A stretch of 32,751 bases of DNA, taken from the NCBI GenBank assembly GCA_946407745.1, contig CAMJPQ010000039.1, forward strand, positions 1 to 32,751, written 5' to 3'. This document shows positions 9,901 through 17,640 of this stretch, in pieces. Origin of the DNA: an uncultured Clostridia bacterium (GTDB lineage Bacteria > Bacillota > Clostridia > Christensenellales > Aristaeellaceae). Both the position numbers and the translations under genes were made by a program. Position 1 is the stretch's first letter, and each line of letters begins with the position of its first letter. The notes beneath the pieces were generated by a model. The model saw only the letters and a list, made by a program, of their open reading frames with translations, was not told where the DNA came from and did no database searches.

Positions 9901-10211
9901 GATCGGAGGCGAAGCGTACCCTTCCGTGTCTCGGCACCGGAGAAATCCGTATTGATCCGCCACACCTCCGAACCGCTGTCATCACCCGGCGCGGAAAAGT
10001 GTACTCGTGGGGTCATGGCCGCAGGGACAGGAGCACGGATAATGCAGCCCTCTACCAACCGTCGCCATTTCCCGGCTTCATCAATGGGGTGCGCCAGCTC
10101 CAGCTCATACTCCCCGTTCAGGGTCTCGGTCACAACGGCCATCAGTGGGGACAGGGTGCCGTTGCCATTGGTGGAAAAGTCCGTGCAGTCAGCTGGATAG
10201 ACGCAGATCAA
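6987..10211 (-). CDS. Tail-associated protein: endopeptidase-tail family, SH3-like insert, decapeptide repeats, BppU-like C-terminus
   Basis: About 1074 aa. The longest reading starts with GTG at 10220, but that codon overlaps the GAGG motif. A TTG at 10211 has GAGG at the ideal 8-nt distance and is preferred. The first ~95 residues (TDFSTNGNGTL, LNGEYELELAHP) and ~155-480 match the prophage endopeptidase-tail/minor structural family that follows Dit. A bacterial SH3-like domain is inserted at ~98-154 (GTLRLRSGPGTKYKIL, GSWYEV, GKHGYMSTTYL), probably for cell-wall binding. Residues ~504-733 are 23 imperfect decapeptides (A-x-I-x-x-A-x-I-x-D). The C-terminal ~95 residues (LSMVRGDTLSFDVRLSD) resemble BppU baseplate upper proteins. 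It likely forms the tail tip hub and a fiber attachment point. Confidence 0.8.
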   Translation of the reverse strand: MICVYPADCTDFSTNGNGTLSPLMAVVTETLNGEYELELAHPIDEAGKWRRLVEGCIIRAPVPAAMTPRVHFSAPGDDSGSEVWRINTDFSGAETRKGTLRLRSGPGTKYKILASYKNGSLVQVVAKTNGSWYEVTAPDGKHGYMSTTYLVFDHREGSASQAVSSTVEERQLRDQPFRIYRVVPELNKITIYARHIFYDLLDNMIQSYKPSSSAVGASVVHTLSSSCLSEHDFTFYSDLDGTAEEVEFVNINPVDALLGEGGVIEKYAGELTRDWWDVFVVKRVGQDSNVQIRQAKNLLGISYDVDLTDVVTRIMPTGEDADGNVLYLPELYIDSPLIGNYTHPKWIHLAVSDAKEKTDGDDKKTRDQCYADMRKAAQAEFEAGCDVPTVTLNVDFINCAETEDYREYGFLQNIYLGDAVQVIAPRIGVWVSMRMTQYTYDCLTKKYTSMTLGTVADTVEGNTISARQLPSGIITGSKLAINSVGSGALQSGSVGAVQLQMAAIDTAHIRDAAISQAKIGEAAIGTAQIQDAAVIRAKIAEGAIGIAQIEDASITRAKIGDAAIGAAQIEDGVITSAHIGTGEIQEANIHDGAITHAKIVEGAIHRAHIEDGAIDTAKIADAAITNAKIGGAAIGTANIQDGAIVTAHILDGQIVTAKIADLAVTSGKIADLAVTTAKIAEAAITNAQIANAAVDTAQIALGAITAALIAQGAVGTAQIADASITDAKVVSLNADVITSGTLATERLIIRGDDGLIYEINAQASGLSMQELQNEKYREQLSGTVLVARSVTAEQIAAATITANEILSGTITGDKIAARTIEGSNIKAGVITTQHLAADVGKSLDLSSNVSINQRVEKVYSDMDQLIGYRLEIISTSDLLSEEIKSTALTARVWHGSENVTDRLDASFFRWKRVSADSTADALWDAAHVGMKGIVLSVQDILYSATYTCELSDDAFSTDYEEGDDMTATQNLSMVRGDTLSFDVRLSDLDGTTISSLYFTVKKKASDEVLIFQKSMADGITKVDDTTYRVRVAPEDTNGVTAGKYAYDLQIGVGTDIYTLLMGSLTIVQDVTAEG

Positions 10212-10229
10212 GAGAATCACCTCGGTTCA

Positions 10230-10928
10230 TTACAGGTATCTCCAATTTGGCTTAATTACAACCTTTGTCACATTTCCCGTCCACGACACACCATTCGCCC
10301 CGGGCTTCAGCACCGGAAAATCACCCGTCATGTGATCGTTCATAAGCGTATTACCCTGATAGGCTTCCTTCAGGACGCAGTCCACCACAATACTCCCGGA
10401 GATGTTCTCCAGTTCCACAATCGTTGTGCCGACCATCAACGTGATATCTCCGGAGCCATACACCGTGATGATCGGTTCCGCGTACACACTGCCGGGATTC
10501 GTGATGAGCGTTCCGGATGTTGTTACTGTGATATCCGCTACATTCTGCTGATACCAGAACGGAAAGCAGCGGAAGTTCACAACGAAGCTGCAGTGCGGAT
10601 TCCCCCGCAGTACCTTTTCAAAGGGGATCTGGTTGACGATTCGTGCCTTGTAGTATCCGCCGGTTCGATTGGCGAAGGTCACCGTCCCACCGCCCTTCAA
10701 CCAGGCGGCTATGGCAGAAATCTGCGCCGGATCCGAGATAAAGCATGTCGCCGTCAGAATCAGATCATCATATACATCGTCCCCCTCCAGCTGTGTCAGG
10801 TTGCCAGGCCTACCCGGCACATTGGTCTGCGTACTGCGCTCCGCTGGAATCGTAATGGGCGGCTGCTCAGATACATGAATCCCATACTGGCGACAGTCCA
10901 CACCATTCCAGATGAAATAGTCCTGCAT
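10230..10928 (-). CDS. Distal tail protein (Dit-like)
   Basis: 232 aa from the ATG at 10928, which has GGAGG 6 nt upstream. A longer in-frame reading from 10976 adds 16 residues that overlap a hairpin and lack a ribosome site. The opening FIWNGVDCRQYGIHVSEQP and the segment around residue 110 are characteristic of the siphovirus Dit/phage tail family (phi3626 gp14-like N-terminus). Dit hexamers link the tail tube to the tip hub. Its place between tape measure and the large tip protein fits. The C-terminal half (YAEPIITVYGSGDITLMVG onwards) is the usual galectin-like beta region. Confidence 0.85.
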   Translation of the reverse strand: MQDYFIWNGVDCRQYGIHVSEQPPITIPAERSTQTNVPGRPGNLTQLEGDDVYDDLILTATCFISDPAQISAIAAWLKGGGTVTFANRTGGYYKARIVNQIPFEKVLRGNPHCSFVVNFRCFPFWYQQNVADITVTTSGTLITNPGSVYAEPIITVYGSGDITLMVGTTIVELENISGSIVVDCVLKEAYQGNTLMNDHMTGDFPVLKPGANGVSWTGNVTKVVIKPNWRYL

Positions 10929-10939
10929 GAATTCCTCCA

Positions 10940-10967
10940 CAACAAGAAGAAGCCGCCCGAAAGCGGC
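10940..10967 (-). terminator. UUCG hairpin with pyrimidine-rich tail before dit
   Basis: On the minus strand GCCGC-T-TTCG-G-GCGGC forms a stable stem with a UUCG-type loop (10967-10952), followed by TTCTTCTTGTT. It lies between the DUF4314 gene and the distal tail gene, so it may be a partial terminator or an RNA-processing/stability element that adjusts expression downstream of the tape measure. The T tract is interrupted, which lowers confidence. Confidence 0.4.
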
Positions 10968-10984
10968 CTCCCACATTATTTCTG

Positions 10985-11224
10985 TTACTGATCCGGGTCA
11001 CGATGAAAGCGGTCGATTCCATGAATCGCTGCTAAAGTCGAGCCATTGGACCATGCTATATGCGCGCCTCCGGCGTCGTCGATATATAGCACTTCGCCCT
11101 TCATCCCGGATGGCATCTCCCTGTATGGATCGCACATCTCATCCAGGATCACTTTTGTCCCGGGCGGATAATCCTCCCGGAGCTTTTTCAATACTTCAGG
11201 CCTGATCTGCATCATGAATCCCAT
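10985..11224 (-). CDS. DUF4314 family protein
   Basis: 79 aa from the ATG at 11224, which has AAAGGAGG with an 8-nt spacer; an upstream GTG at 11230 is only 2 nt from the motif. The sequence RPEVLKKLREDYPPGTKVIL, then MKGEVLYIDDAGGAHIAWSNGS and a terminal HGIDRFH is a clear DUF4314 pattern. This is a short SH3-like beta domain common in Bacillota phages and mobile elements. Function is unknown. It usually sits among early or replication-side genes, so its place between tape measure and Dit is unusual. Confidence 0.8.
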   Translation of the reverse strand: MGFMMQIRPEVLKKLREDYPPGTKVILDEMCDPYREMPSGMKGEVLYIDDAGGAHIAWSNGSTLAAIHGIDRFHRDPDQ

Positions 11225-11291
11225 ATCCACAACCTCCTTTGATTTGGGGTAGTGACATATATCCTCTTCTTCCGCATAAAGTCAAGTTAAA

Positions 11292-14200
11292 CTATGCCAT
11301 TCTCAGGCCGCGCCCTCGCTGCTGCCTGCGTGTCAGGCTGGCGATCTCGATCGCCAGGGAGCGGATATCCTGCTCATCCCGCACATAGAAATTGCTGCCG
11401 GAAAAGCTTATGGAAGAATTGCTGTTGTAGGTACGGCTGTTATCGGTCTGCGTATACCCGATAGAGCTGTCTTTGGCGGCATCCGTCAGGAACCTCGCCG
11501 CGTTGGAGATGGTTCTGGCCTGCTTCTGCGCCTCCCGGGTCACACCTTCGCCGAAGCCCTTCATAGTCATTTCACCCACCTCGTCCCGGAAGACACGGGA
11601 AGGTGAGCTGATTTTCAGCGTCGTCTTCGCGGCGGACACCGCAGTCTGTGCGGCTCTGCGCATGGCAGACACCACACTGTTCTGCCCGGAGCGGATACCG
11701 GCCGCCAGACCGTTCATGGCATTCACGCCAATTGACCGCAGCGTCGTGCCCGTCAGGGCAGCGGATACCGCGCTTCTTACTTTGGCCGCAATACCCGTCC
11801 CGGCAGAGGTCATATCGTACCCGGACATGGCGGCGGCGACGCCGGACGCGACAGTCACGCCGTAGGGTGCCAGAGATTCTGCGGTCAGGAAACCCGATAC
11901 CGCCTGTTCTATAGCCGCGGCGAGGGATGCGCCCGCAGTGGAGAAATTATACCCCGTCATACCTTCCCCGATACCGGCTGCCACATATTCACCGGCGGGC
12001 TTCATCCTTTCGGACGGGCTGTTGATGACCAGCGCGCTGTTGATCGCGGTCTCCAGATTGGTTGCCAGCGTTTCAGCGCTGGTATCCCATCCTGCGGCGG
12101 TCATGCCCTCGGCGATGCCCTCGGTCACGTTCTGCCCGACGCCCACCGAATCCAGATCCTTGATAAACTGCAGGATCTTATTGACGTTGTCGATGTCCTC
12201 CTGACTGACCGCCTGTCCCTGCTGGATGGCGGAGACAACTTCGGCCACATAAGTCGACAATTCGGCTACCTTTTCCGGGCTGAAGTCAGAGATCATCGAT
12301 TCGCCGAGAATCTTCAGGCGGCTGGCATCGGTGGTCAGCCAGGCAAAATCAAAGAAGCCGGGATTTTTGAACTTGTCGATTCGTTTCTCCGCAGCGTCAA
12401 TGAACCCCATGAGCGTGGTAGGGATTATTCCCGCCGCCCTGCCCAGGGCAGTCACACCCAGCTGATCCACTTCCGCCACCTGCTCCCGCATTTCCGCGAT
12501 GGCTTCCGGCGCGCCGGTAATCTCCGTGGTCAGGAGAATATGCATTGTGCCGTCCTTATCCAGGATGGCCACATCCTCCGGCTTCAGCATATCCTGGGTA
12601 ATGGCAGTAACGGGGATTTCTTCCCCGTCCTTCCAGTACTTGACCCCGGATTCGCCCAGCACATTGGAAGGGTCCTCGTAGACTTCGCTCAGCCGGACAA
12701 TGCCTTCGACTTCCACCTTGTTTTTGCTCAGCCAGCGGCGGTAGGCCAACAGGTCATATCCAGCCAGTCCGACGGTCACGTTCAGCGTTGGGCGCTTGAC
12801 GCCCTCCGCTTCTTTGTACTCCGTGATGTAGGCGGTGAACTCCTGAAGCAACGCGGATTTGTCGCACCCGGTCGCCTCCGCAAAGGAGGAGACAATGCCC
12901 TCGATCTGATCCGGCTTCAGGGCGGTGATGTCCACCTTCTCCGCCTGAGCGTATTTCACCACCATGCCCACGACATCCGAGGGCGTCAGCGCAGCCGTGG
13001 AAGCCCCGCCGTTGATCTCCTCATACGCCATGACAAAGGCAGTCACCGCCGCAGGCGTCAGCTTGGATGTATCCACCCCCGTCTTTTCTAGGTACTGCAT
13101 GACATAAGCCGTAATATCACTGGGCTTAAGCAGGGAAACATCCGTGCCCTCCGCCAGTTCCTTGTAGGCCGCTACCATAGCAGTGATGTTTGTAGGATTC
13201 AGCGAAGAAACATCCGCGCCGGTAGTCGCTTCAGCATAGGTCGTCACATAGGCCAGCAGACCCGTAGGCGTCAGGGAGGCGGTATTCGCGCCTTCAGCCA
13301 CCTCAGTGTACTTGCTGACGAAGGCTTCCACGATCGGCTGCTGCTTGGTCGCGTTCTCCGCTTCGGTATATCCCTGGATAATCGCGTCCGTAGTGATCGC
13401 GCCGGGATTTGTCGCCCACTCTTCCCAGCGGGCCATGGCCCCGGTCATATCCAGATCGGTGGCGATCTTCAGGACTTCCTCGCCGACAGCATCCCCGAAC
13501 ATGGTGTTCAGGCTTTCCAGATTGGGATCCCATTTATTGTTGTTGAGGTAGGTCTGGATGGCCGCCAGCTGTTCCAGCGCAGCGGAGAAGTCGATATCCG
13601 GGAACATGGCCTGGACTTCCGCTTCACTCATGCCGCTGTCCATGAGGGACTGGATCTGTGTCAGCAGCGCGATGTATTCTGTCAGCGTGCCCTCGTCCAT
13701 ACTCGACGTCAGCTGATTCAGCTTCGGCAGGAATTCCTTTTTCTCCGCGTCAGTGGATGCGGCGCTGTACTGCCGGAGCAGCTGCATCAGCTCTCCAACC
13801 TGTGTCTTCGCGCCCTGTATGTCATCCGACTCCCATACGGGTGTTACGACATCCTTCATAAGCGCGGCATATTCCAGAGCGGCGGCCTTCCGGTTTGCGT
13901 TATACCGGCTGTTCAGGTCCGCCAAGGCCTGCTGCCTTTCTGCTTCGCTCTCGATCAGCTGAATAATAGCGTACTCCTGGTCATACTGTTCATCCAGCTG
14001 TTTATTGACCGCCGCCATTCCCTCTGCAGCGCCGACCACCGCATTCTCGTAGACGGATGTGGGAACATCCTGCCCTCTGGCTTCCGCCCGGGCAACCTCA
14101 GCTTCCAGCTTCCGGCGGAGGGTATCAAAACCATCCACCTCGCTGTCTTCCGGTACGAGATGGTACTTTACCACGATGGCGTTCCGGGTGTCGATGAGCT

Positions 14201-16649
14201 CCTGGAGGCGGATTTTATCCTTATCGGTCAGCTGCCGATTCTGACGTTTCTTCAGCAGGGACGCGATTTCCTTGTCCATGCTGTCCAGCAGCTTCAGGTC
14301 GCCTGCCATCTGCTGGGAAAGGCCGGTGTAGCCGTTCTTATCCGCAGTGGCTTTCAACCCCTCCAGCCCTTCTCGGGTCGAAGCCGTCAGGCTTTTCCAG
14401 GAATCCGTCCACTGCTTGACGATCTCATTGGTTTCCTTCTTTCCGTCGGACCATACCCCTGTCATGCCGGACAGCCATTCCTTGGCGGACTGGATATCCT
14501 GCTTACCGGAATTTGCGAAGTCCTCGGCGCTCATACCGAAGAACGAAAGCCCCTTGCTACTTCCATAGAAGGTTTCGGCGGCAGTTTCCTTCCAGCTTTT
14601 CGCCGTCTCCTCCATACCCTTCAGCGCTTCCCTCGCAGCTTTCGCTCCGCTGACGTAGTCGTAGAGAGCGACCGTGCCCGCAATGACAGCCACCGCGACG
14701 GCTGCCCACACGGCGGGAGATTTCCCCAAAACAGAAAGAAAACCGGAGAAACCTCCCCCGGCCTTGCCGACCGCCGTCGCAAAGGTGCCTATGCCTTTGG
14801 AGATCGTGCCGATGCCCTTGGTCACCTTGCCGAAGGTCAGCAGCAGCGGGCCGATGGCCGCGGCAATCGCCGCGATGCGGATAATCTGCTGGCGCTGGGC
14901 GGAATCCATGCTGTTCAGCTTATCAATAAAACCGCTTACTCCGGCGATCAGCTTGTCCAGCATAGGCCGGAGGTCATTCCCCAGTGTCTGGGCAAAGAGC
15001 ACTGCCTTGTTCTTCAGATTCGTGATTTTGCTTGCCGTGGTGCTGTAGCGCACATTAGCCTTATCCGCCAGAGCAGTATTCTCCTGCCAGGCCGATGCGG
15101 CCATATCCTGAGCGTTGGCAAACAGCTCCGTAGCATTCACGGCGCGGAGCATGGTATCGCGCAGGCGGATCTCGCTGATGCCGATCTCATCCAGGGTCGC
15201 TACGGCGCTGATGCCCTCGTCGCTCATTTTGGCCAGGCTCTCGATGAACCGCTGGAAAACCATAATGGGATCGCTCTTCCAGGCCGCAACGAATTCCTTC
15301 TCCGACATACCGGTCACTCTGGCGAAGTCCGTCAGGGCATCGCCGCCGGTCGTGGCTGCCACCTCCATCTGGATCAGGGCCTTGGAGATGGAAGAGCCAC
15401 CTGCCTGCGCCTGAATACCGACCGAGGACAGAGCTGTGGCCAGACCCAACACCTGCGCCTCGGTCAGACCGACCTGTTTGCCAGCGCCTGCGATACGCAT
15501 CGCCATTTCCGCGATGGGCGCTTCGGTGGTAGCGAAGTTGTTACCCAGCATGGCGATGGTAGAGCCAATATTGGAAAACTGGCTCTGGCTGGTGCCCATG
15601 ATATTGGCGAACTTAGCCAGCTGCGTCGCAGCAGTATCCGCGTCCAGATCCGTGGATGCATTGCTCAGGTCGATCATGACCCGGGCGAATTCCTCGATGT
15701 GCTCCGTTGCGATACCCAGCTGTCCGCCGGTGGCCATGACCGCGTTGATCTCATCCGTAGAAGTGGCGATCTCTGTGGACATGCGTTTGGACGCGGCAGC
15801 AAGGGTATCAAAGTCGGATTCGGTACCATTGACCGTCTTCCGCACCAGCGCAAAGGAAGATTCAAAGTCCACGCTGGCCTTTACCGCCGTGGTAGCAAGC
15901 CCCACGATGGGCGTGGTCACCGTTCGGGTCAGCGTCTTTCCGGCCTTTTCAGCAGACTTCCCGACCTTTTCACAGCGTTCGCCGAAATCCTCCATAGCCT
16001 TGCCCGCTGCCGTCCATACGGACTGAGCGGTACGCAGCTGGGCATTGGTTTCCCGGATCGCTGCTTCCGTCTCCCGCACTGCGGCGTTGGCTTTATTCAG
16101 CTGTGTCTGTGCTGTGGATACAGCGTCCGCCGCGTTCTGCGTGCTGCGCTTCAGGGCATCCTGCTGGCCGGAGAGCTTTGTGACCTCATCCGTCGCCGCC
16201 TTATATTCTTCCTTCGCGGCCTCCATATTCGCCTTGGCAGCGATGGTGGCAGAGTCGGATTCGCCGAGGGTATCCCGCAGTTCTTCATACTTGGCCGTCG
16301 CACCCTGCACAGCGGCGGCCATATCCGCCTGCTTCTGTTTTGCTTCAGCGAGGCGGTTGCTGTAATCCTGCTGACGGGTATAGCATTCCGTCAGCTTGTC
16401 GGAGGCCGCCTTCAGTGCCTTTTCATACTGACCTACCGCGTCCTTCTGCAGGGACAGCTTCCGTTCCAGCATTTCCAGCTTGGCGGACAGGCCAGCAGCG
16501 GAAGTGTCAAAGCCCTTCACCCCGGCTGAAGCCAACTTGAAGTAGGATTCCGCTTCCTGGATCTGCTTGTTTACGGACTTGATGTTCCGGGTAAAATTAT
16601 CTGTATTCAGCGACAGCGACACAACCAGGTCGCGCAGGGATTCAGCCAT
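11292..16649 (-). CDS. Tail tape measure protein (TP901 family)
   Basis: 1785 aa from the ATG at 16649, with GGGAGG 8 nt upstream; an in-frame GTG at 16658 overlaps that motif. The first ~230 residues are coiled coil. The TP901 tape-measure core lies at ~270-430 (VNGTESDFDTLAAASKRMS, VMATGGQLGIATEHIEEFAR, MAMRIAGAGKQVGL). Hydrophobic segments at ~585-665 (IRIAAIAAAIGPLLLTFGKV, WAAVAVAVIAGTVALYDYV) fit a role in passing DNA through the host membrane. Seven ~24-residue repeats occupy ~1105-1275. The C-terminal part repeats I-N-S-P-S-x-x-M/V type motifs typical of these proteins. It sets tail length; at about 0.15 nm per residue the tail would be roughly 250-270 nm (inference). Confidence 0.93.
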   Translation of the reverse strand: MAESLRDLVVSLSLNTDNFTRNIKSVNKQIQEAESYFKLASAGVKGFDTSAAGLSAKLEMLERKLSLQKDAVGQYEKALKAASDKLTECYTRQQDYSNRLAEAKQKQADMAAAVQGATAKYEELRDTLGESDSATIAAKANMEAAKEEYKAATDEVTKLSGQQDALKRSTQNAADAVSTAQTQLNKANAAVRETEAAIRETNAQLRTAQSVWTAAGKAMEDFGERCEKVGKSAEKAGKTLTRTVTTPIVGLATTAVKASVDFESSFALVRKTVNGTESDFDTLAAASKRMSTEIATSTDEINAVMATGGQLGIATEHIEEFARVMIDLSNASTDLDADTAATQLAKFANIMGTSQSQFSNIGSTIAMLGNNFATTEAPIAEMAMRIAGAGKQVGLTEAQVLGLATALSSVGIQAQAGGSSISKALIQMEVAATTGGDALTDFARVTGMSEKEFVAAWKSDPIMVFQRFIESLAKMSDEGISAVATLDEIGISEIRLRDTMLRAVNATELFANAQDMAASAWQENTALADKANVRYSTTASKITNLKNKAVLFAQTLGNDLRPMLDKLIAGVSGFIDKLNSMDSAQRQQIIRIAAIAAAIGPLLLTFGKVTKGIGTISKGIGTFATAVGKAGGGFSGFLSVLGKSPAVWAAVAVAVIAGTVALYDYVSGAKAAREALKGMEETAKSWKETAAETFYGSSKGLSFFGMSAEDFANSGKQDIQSAKEWLSGMTGVWSDGKKETNEIVKQWTDSWKSLTASTREGLEGLKATADKNGYTGLSQQMAGDLKLLDSMDKEIASLLKKRQNRQLTDKDKIRLQELIDTRNAIVVKYHLVPEDSEVDGFDTLRRKLEAEVARAEARGQDVPTSVYENAVVGAAEGMAAVNKQLDEQYDQEYAIIQLIESEAERQQALADLNSRYNANRKAAALEYAALMKDVVTPVWESDDIQGAKTQVGELMQLLRQYSAASTDAEKKEFLPKLNQLTSSMDEGTLTEYIALLTQIQSLMDSGMSEAEVQAMFPDIDFSAALEQLAAIQTYLNNNKWDPNLESLNTMFGDAVGEEVLKIATDLDMTGAMARWEEWATNPGAITTDAIIQGYTEAENATKQQPIVEAFVSKYTEVAEGANTASLTPTGLLAYVTTYAEATTGADVSSLNPTNITAMVAAYKELAEGTDVSLLKPSDITAYVMQYLEKTGVDTSKLTPAAVTAFVMAYEEINGGASTAALTPSDVVGMVVKYAQAEKVDITALKPDQIEGIVSSFAEATGCDKSALLQEFTAYITEYKEAEGVKRPTLNVTVGLAGYDLLAYRRWLSKNKVEVEGIVRLSEVYEDPSNVLGESGVKYWKDGEEIPVTAITQDMLKPEDVAILDKDGTMHILLTTEITGAPEAIAEMREQVAEVDQLGVTALGRAAGIIPTTLMGFIDAAEKRIDKFKNPGFFDFAWLTTDASRLKILGESMISDFSPEKVAELSTYVAEVVSAIQQGQAVSQEDIDNVNKILQFIKDLDSVGVGQNVTEGIAEGMTAAGWDTSAETLATNLETAINSALVINSPSERMKPAGEYVAAGIGEGMTGYNFSTAGASLAAAIEQAVSGFLTAESLAPYGVTVASGVAAAMSGYDMTSAGTGIAAKVRSAVSAALTGTTLRSIGVNAMNGLAAGIRSGQNSVVSAMRRAAQTAVSAAKTTLKISSPSRVFRDEVGEMTMKGFGEGVTREAQKQARTISNAARFLTDAAKDSSIGYTQTDNSRTYNSNSSISFSGSNFYVRDEQDIRSLAIEIASLTRRQQRGRGLRMA

Positions 16650-16683
16650 GGTGTTCACCTCCCGCGGCTTAACAAAGTTTTAC

Positions 16684-16712
16684 TTGACTTGTAATATATC
16701 ATGGTATATTAT
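16684..16712 (+). promoter_or_regulatory. Near-consensus sigma-A promoter of vapBC
   Basis: TTGACT (16684-16689), a 17-nt spacer and TATTAT (16707-16712) match the housekeeping consensus at 10 of 12 positions with ideal spacing. It lies 31 bp before the VapB start and points away from the phage late operon. It gives the toxin-antitoxin pair its own expression independent of phage late transcription. Confidence 0.8.
16692..16711. promoter_or_regulatory. Palindromic operator candidate overlapping the vapBC promoter
   Basis: The 20-bp sequence TAATATATCATGGTATATTA is a near-perfect palindrome (18 of 20 positions), covering the spacer and most of the -10 box. VapB-type antitoxins with an AbrB fold bind such palindromes and repress their own operon, more tightly when bound to toxin. 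Autoregulation here is inferred from position and symmetry. Confidence 0.65.
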
Positions 16713-16743
16713 TAGGCTGAGAAAAGGAAAGGAGGCCACAGCC

Positions 16744-16989
16744 ATGACTGAGCGTGCGATGCATACCACAAGGCCCTTCATGTCCGGCAGAAGTCAGGCA
16801 ATTCGTATACCCAAAGACTATCGTCTTGAAGATACTGACCTGGTGATTAATCAGGTTGGAGATTCTCTGGTCATCACTCCAAAGGCATCCTTGCAGAAAG
16901 CCTTTTTCAGCGGGATCGCTATGCTACCCGACGATTTTCTGAGTGACGGCAGACCCGATGAAGCTGAAAATGAAAGGATCAGTCTCTGA
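16744..16989 (+). CDS. vapB: VapB-type antitoxin (AbrB/SpoVT fold)
   Basis: 81 aa, ATG with GGAGG 8 nt upstream. The central GRSQAIRIPKDYRLEDTDL followed by GDSLVITPK is the swapped-hairpin AbrB/MazE DNA-binding fold seen in antitoxins paired with PIN toxins. The C-terminal tail (PDDFLSDGRPDEAENERISL) is the flexible toxin-binding segment. The stop is one base before the VapC start. The gene is on the plus strand, antisense to the phage operon, behind its own promoter and palindrome. It should neutralise VapC and repress the pair. Confidence 0.87.
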   Translation: MTERAMHTTRPFMSGRSQAIRIPKDYRLEDTDLVINQVGDSLVITPKASLQKAFFSGIAMLPDDFLSDGRPDEAENERISL

Positions 16990-16990
16990 T

Positions 16991-17416
16991 ATGTACATGC
17001 TGGATACGAATATCCTGATCTTTTGCATGCGGCATCCTGACAGCGTTTGCGCGGCCAGAGTCGCTTCTCATCTGGGAAACGATGTCTGCATCTCTGTTGT
17101 TACCTATGCAGAACTGGAATTTGGCATTCACAACAGCAAGTTTCCGGAGCAGAGCAGAATGGCTGTCAATCGAATTCTTGCCGGAATCATGATCCTCGAT
17201 TTTGACCGTCACGCCGCCGTCCACTACGGTTCCATCCTTGCAGACTTGAAGCAGAAGCATAAGGACAAACAAAATCAGGATCGTGACAAGATGATCGCGG
17301 CGCATGCTCGTTCAAATGGCTACGTACTCGTAACAGACAACACAAAGGACTTCATCGACATTGATGGTCTGACAATTGAAAACTGGCGTGAGCCCGGCGA
17401 TCTGATCAGTAAATAG
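16991..17416 (+). CDS. vapC: VapC-type PIN-domain ribonuclease toxin
   Basis: 141 aa. The ATG at 16991 follows the VapB stop by one base; a second ATG two codons on is also possible. PIN-domain acidic residues are all present: Asp5 (MLDTNILIF), Glu41 (TYAELEFG), Asp99 (DKMIAAHA) and Asp116/Asp120 (VTDNTKDF). These bind Mg2+/Mn2+ for single-strand RNA cleavage; known VapCs cut tRNAs or rRNA. Length is typical of the family and it looks intact. In a prophage the pair could stabilise the element or act against superinfecting phage. The specific target cannot be read from sequence. Confidence 0.9.
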   Translation: MYMLDTNILIFCMRHPDSVCAARVASHLGNDVCISVVTYAELEFGIHNSKFPEQSRMAVNRILAGIMILDFDRHAAVHYGSILADLKQKHKDKQNQDRDKMIAAHARSNGYVLVTDNTKDFIDIDGLTIENWREPGDLISK

Positions 17417-17425
17417 AGATCACGC

Positions 17426-17640
17426 TTAAGGCTTCAGTCCCGGCCACACGGTATCAATCGTGGCGCGCCGGGGCTTTTGCTTTTTCTGCTTATTCTTCGC
17501 GTTCCAGGCACGGATGCGCAAGAAGCCGAGCAAGTCCATCTCGTCGATCTCACGCATCCGCCAGCCGCCCTCCAGCAAATTGTTATAGGTAGAATAGATG
17601 AATTCCGGCAGCGTCAGGATTCCGCCGTGGGCGTCACCGG
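17426..17640 (-). CDS. Tail assembly chaperone, -1 frame C-terminal extension (gpGT-like)
   Basis: In the -1 frame relative to the 131-aa chaperone there is an uninterrupted reading from 17827 to the TAA at 17428-17426. Its conserved-looking part begins near 17622 (GILTLPEFIYSTYNNLLEGG) and continues WRMREIDEMD, LGFLRIRAWNAKNKQKKQ and ends TIDTVWPGLKP. It has no convincing start of its own, so it should be made by programmed -1 frameshifting near the end of the first frame. This is the widely conserved gpG/gpGT scheme of long-tailed phages, in which the fusion recruits tape measure. I see no canonical X-XXY-YYZ slippery heptamer in the overlap. Confidence 0.75.
17439..17485 (+). terminator. 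Possible Rho-independent terminator after vapC
   Basis: On the plus strand CCCGGC (17439-17444) pairs with GCCGGG (17467-17472), with an inner CAC/GTG pairing, followed by GCTTTTGCTTTTT. This would stop vapBC transcription before it runs further antisense into the chaperone gene. The same bases encode the end of the chaperone extension on the other strand, so the similarity may be partly fortuitous. Confidence 0.35.

Larger units (their letters stand above)
16667..17429. mobile_element. vapBC cassette bounded by 6-bp direct repeats (GCTTAA)
   Basis: GCTTAA occurs at 16667-16672 and again at 17424-17429 and brackets exactly the promoter, vapB and vapC. The right copy contains the stop of the tail chaperone extension. 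The left copy is next to the ribosome site of the tape measure gene. If one copy and the cassette are removed, the minus strand reads stop TAA, then GGGAGG and the tape measure ATG within about 20 nt, the usual tail-gene junction. This is what insertion with target duplication or microhomology would leave. No transposase or inverted ends are seen, and a 6-bp match could be chance. Confidence 0.45.

Noticed and set aside
9627-10991. 454-codon plus-strand open frame opposite the distal tail and tip genes
   Set aside because: No ribosome site or domain; the minus-strand Dit and tip proteins explain the region fully.
14160-16529. 789-codon open frame on the plus strand opposite the tape measure gene
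   Set aside because: It mirrors the codon pattern of the tape measure gene, has no ribosome site or recognisable domain, and the minus-strand protein is clearly a TP901 tape measure.
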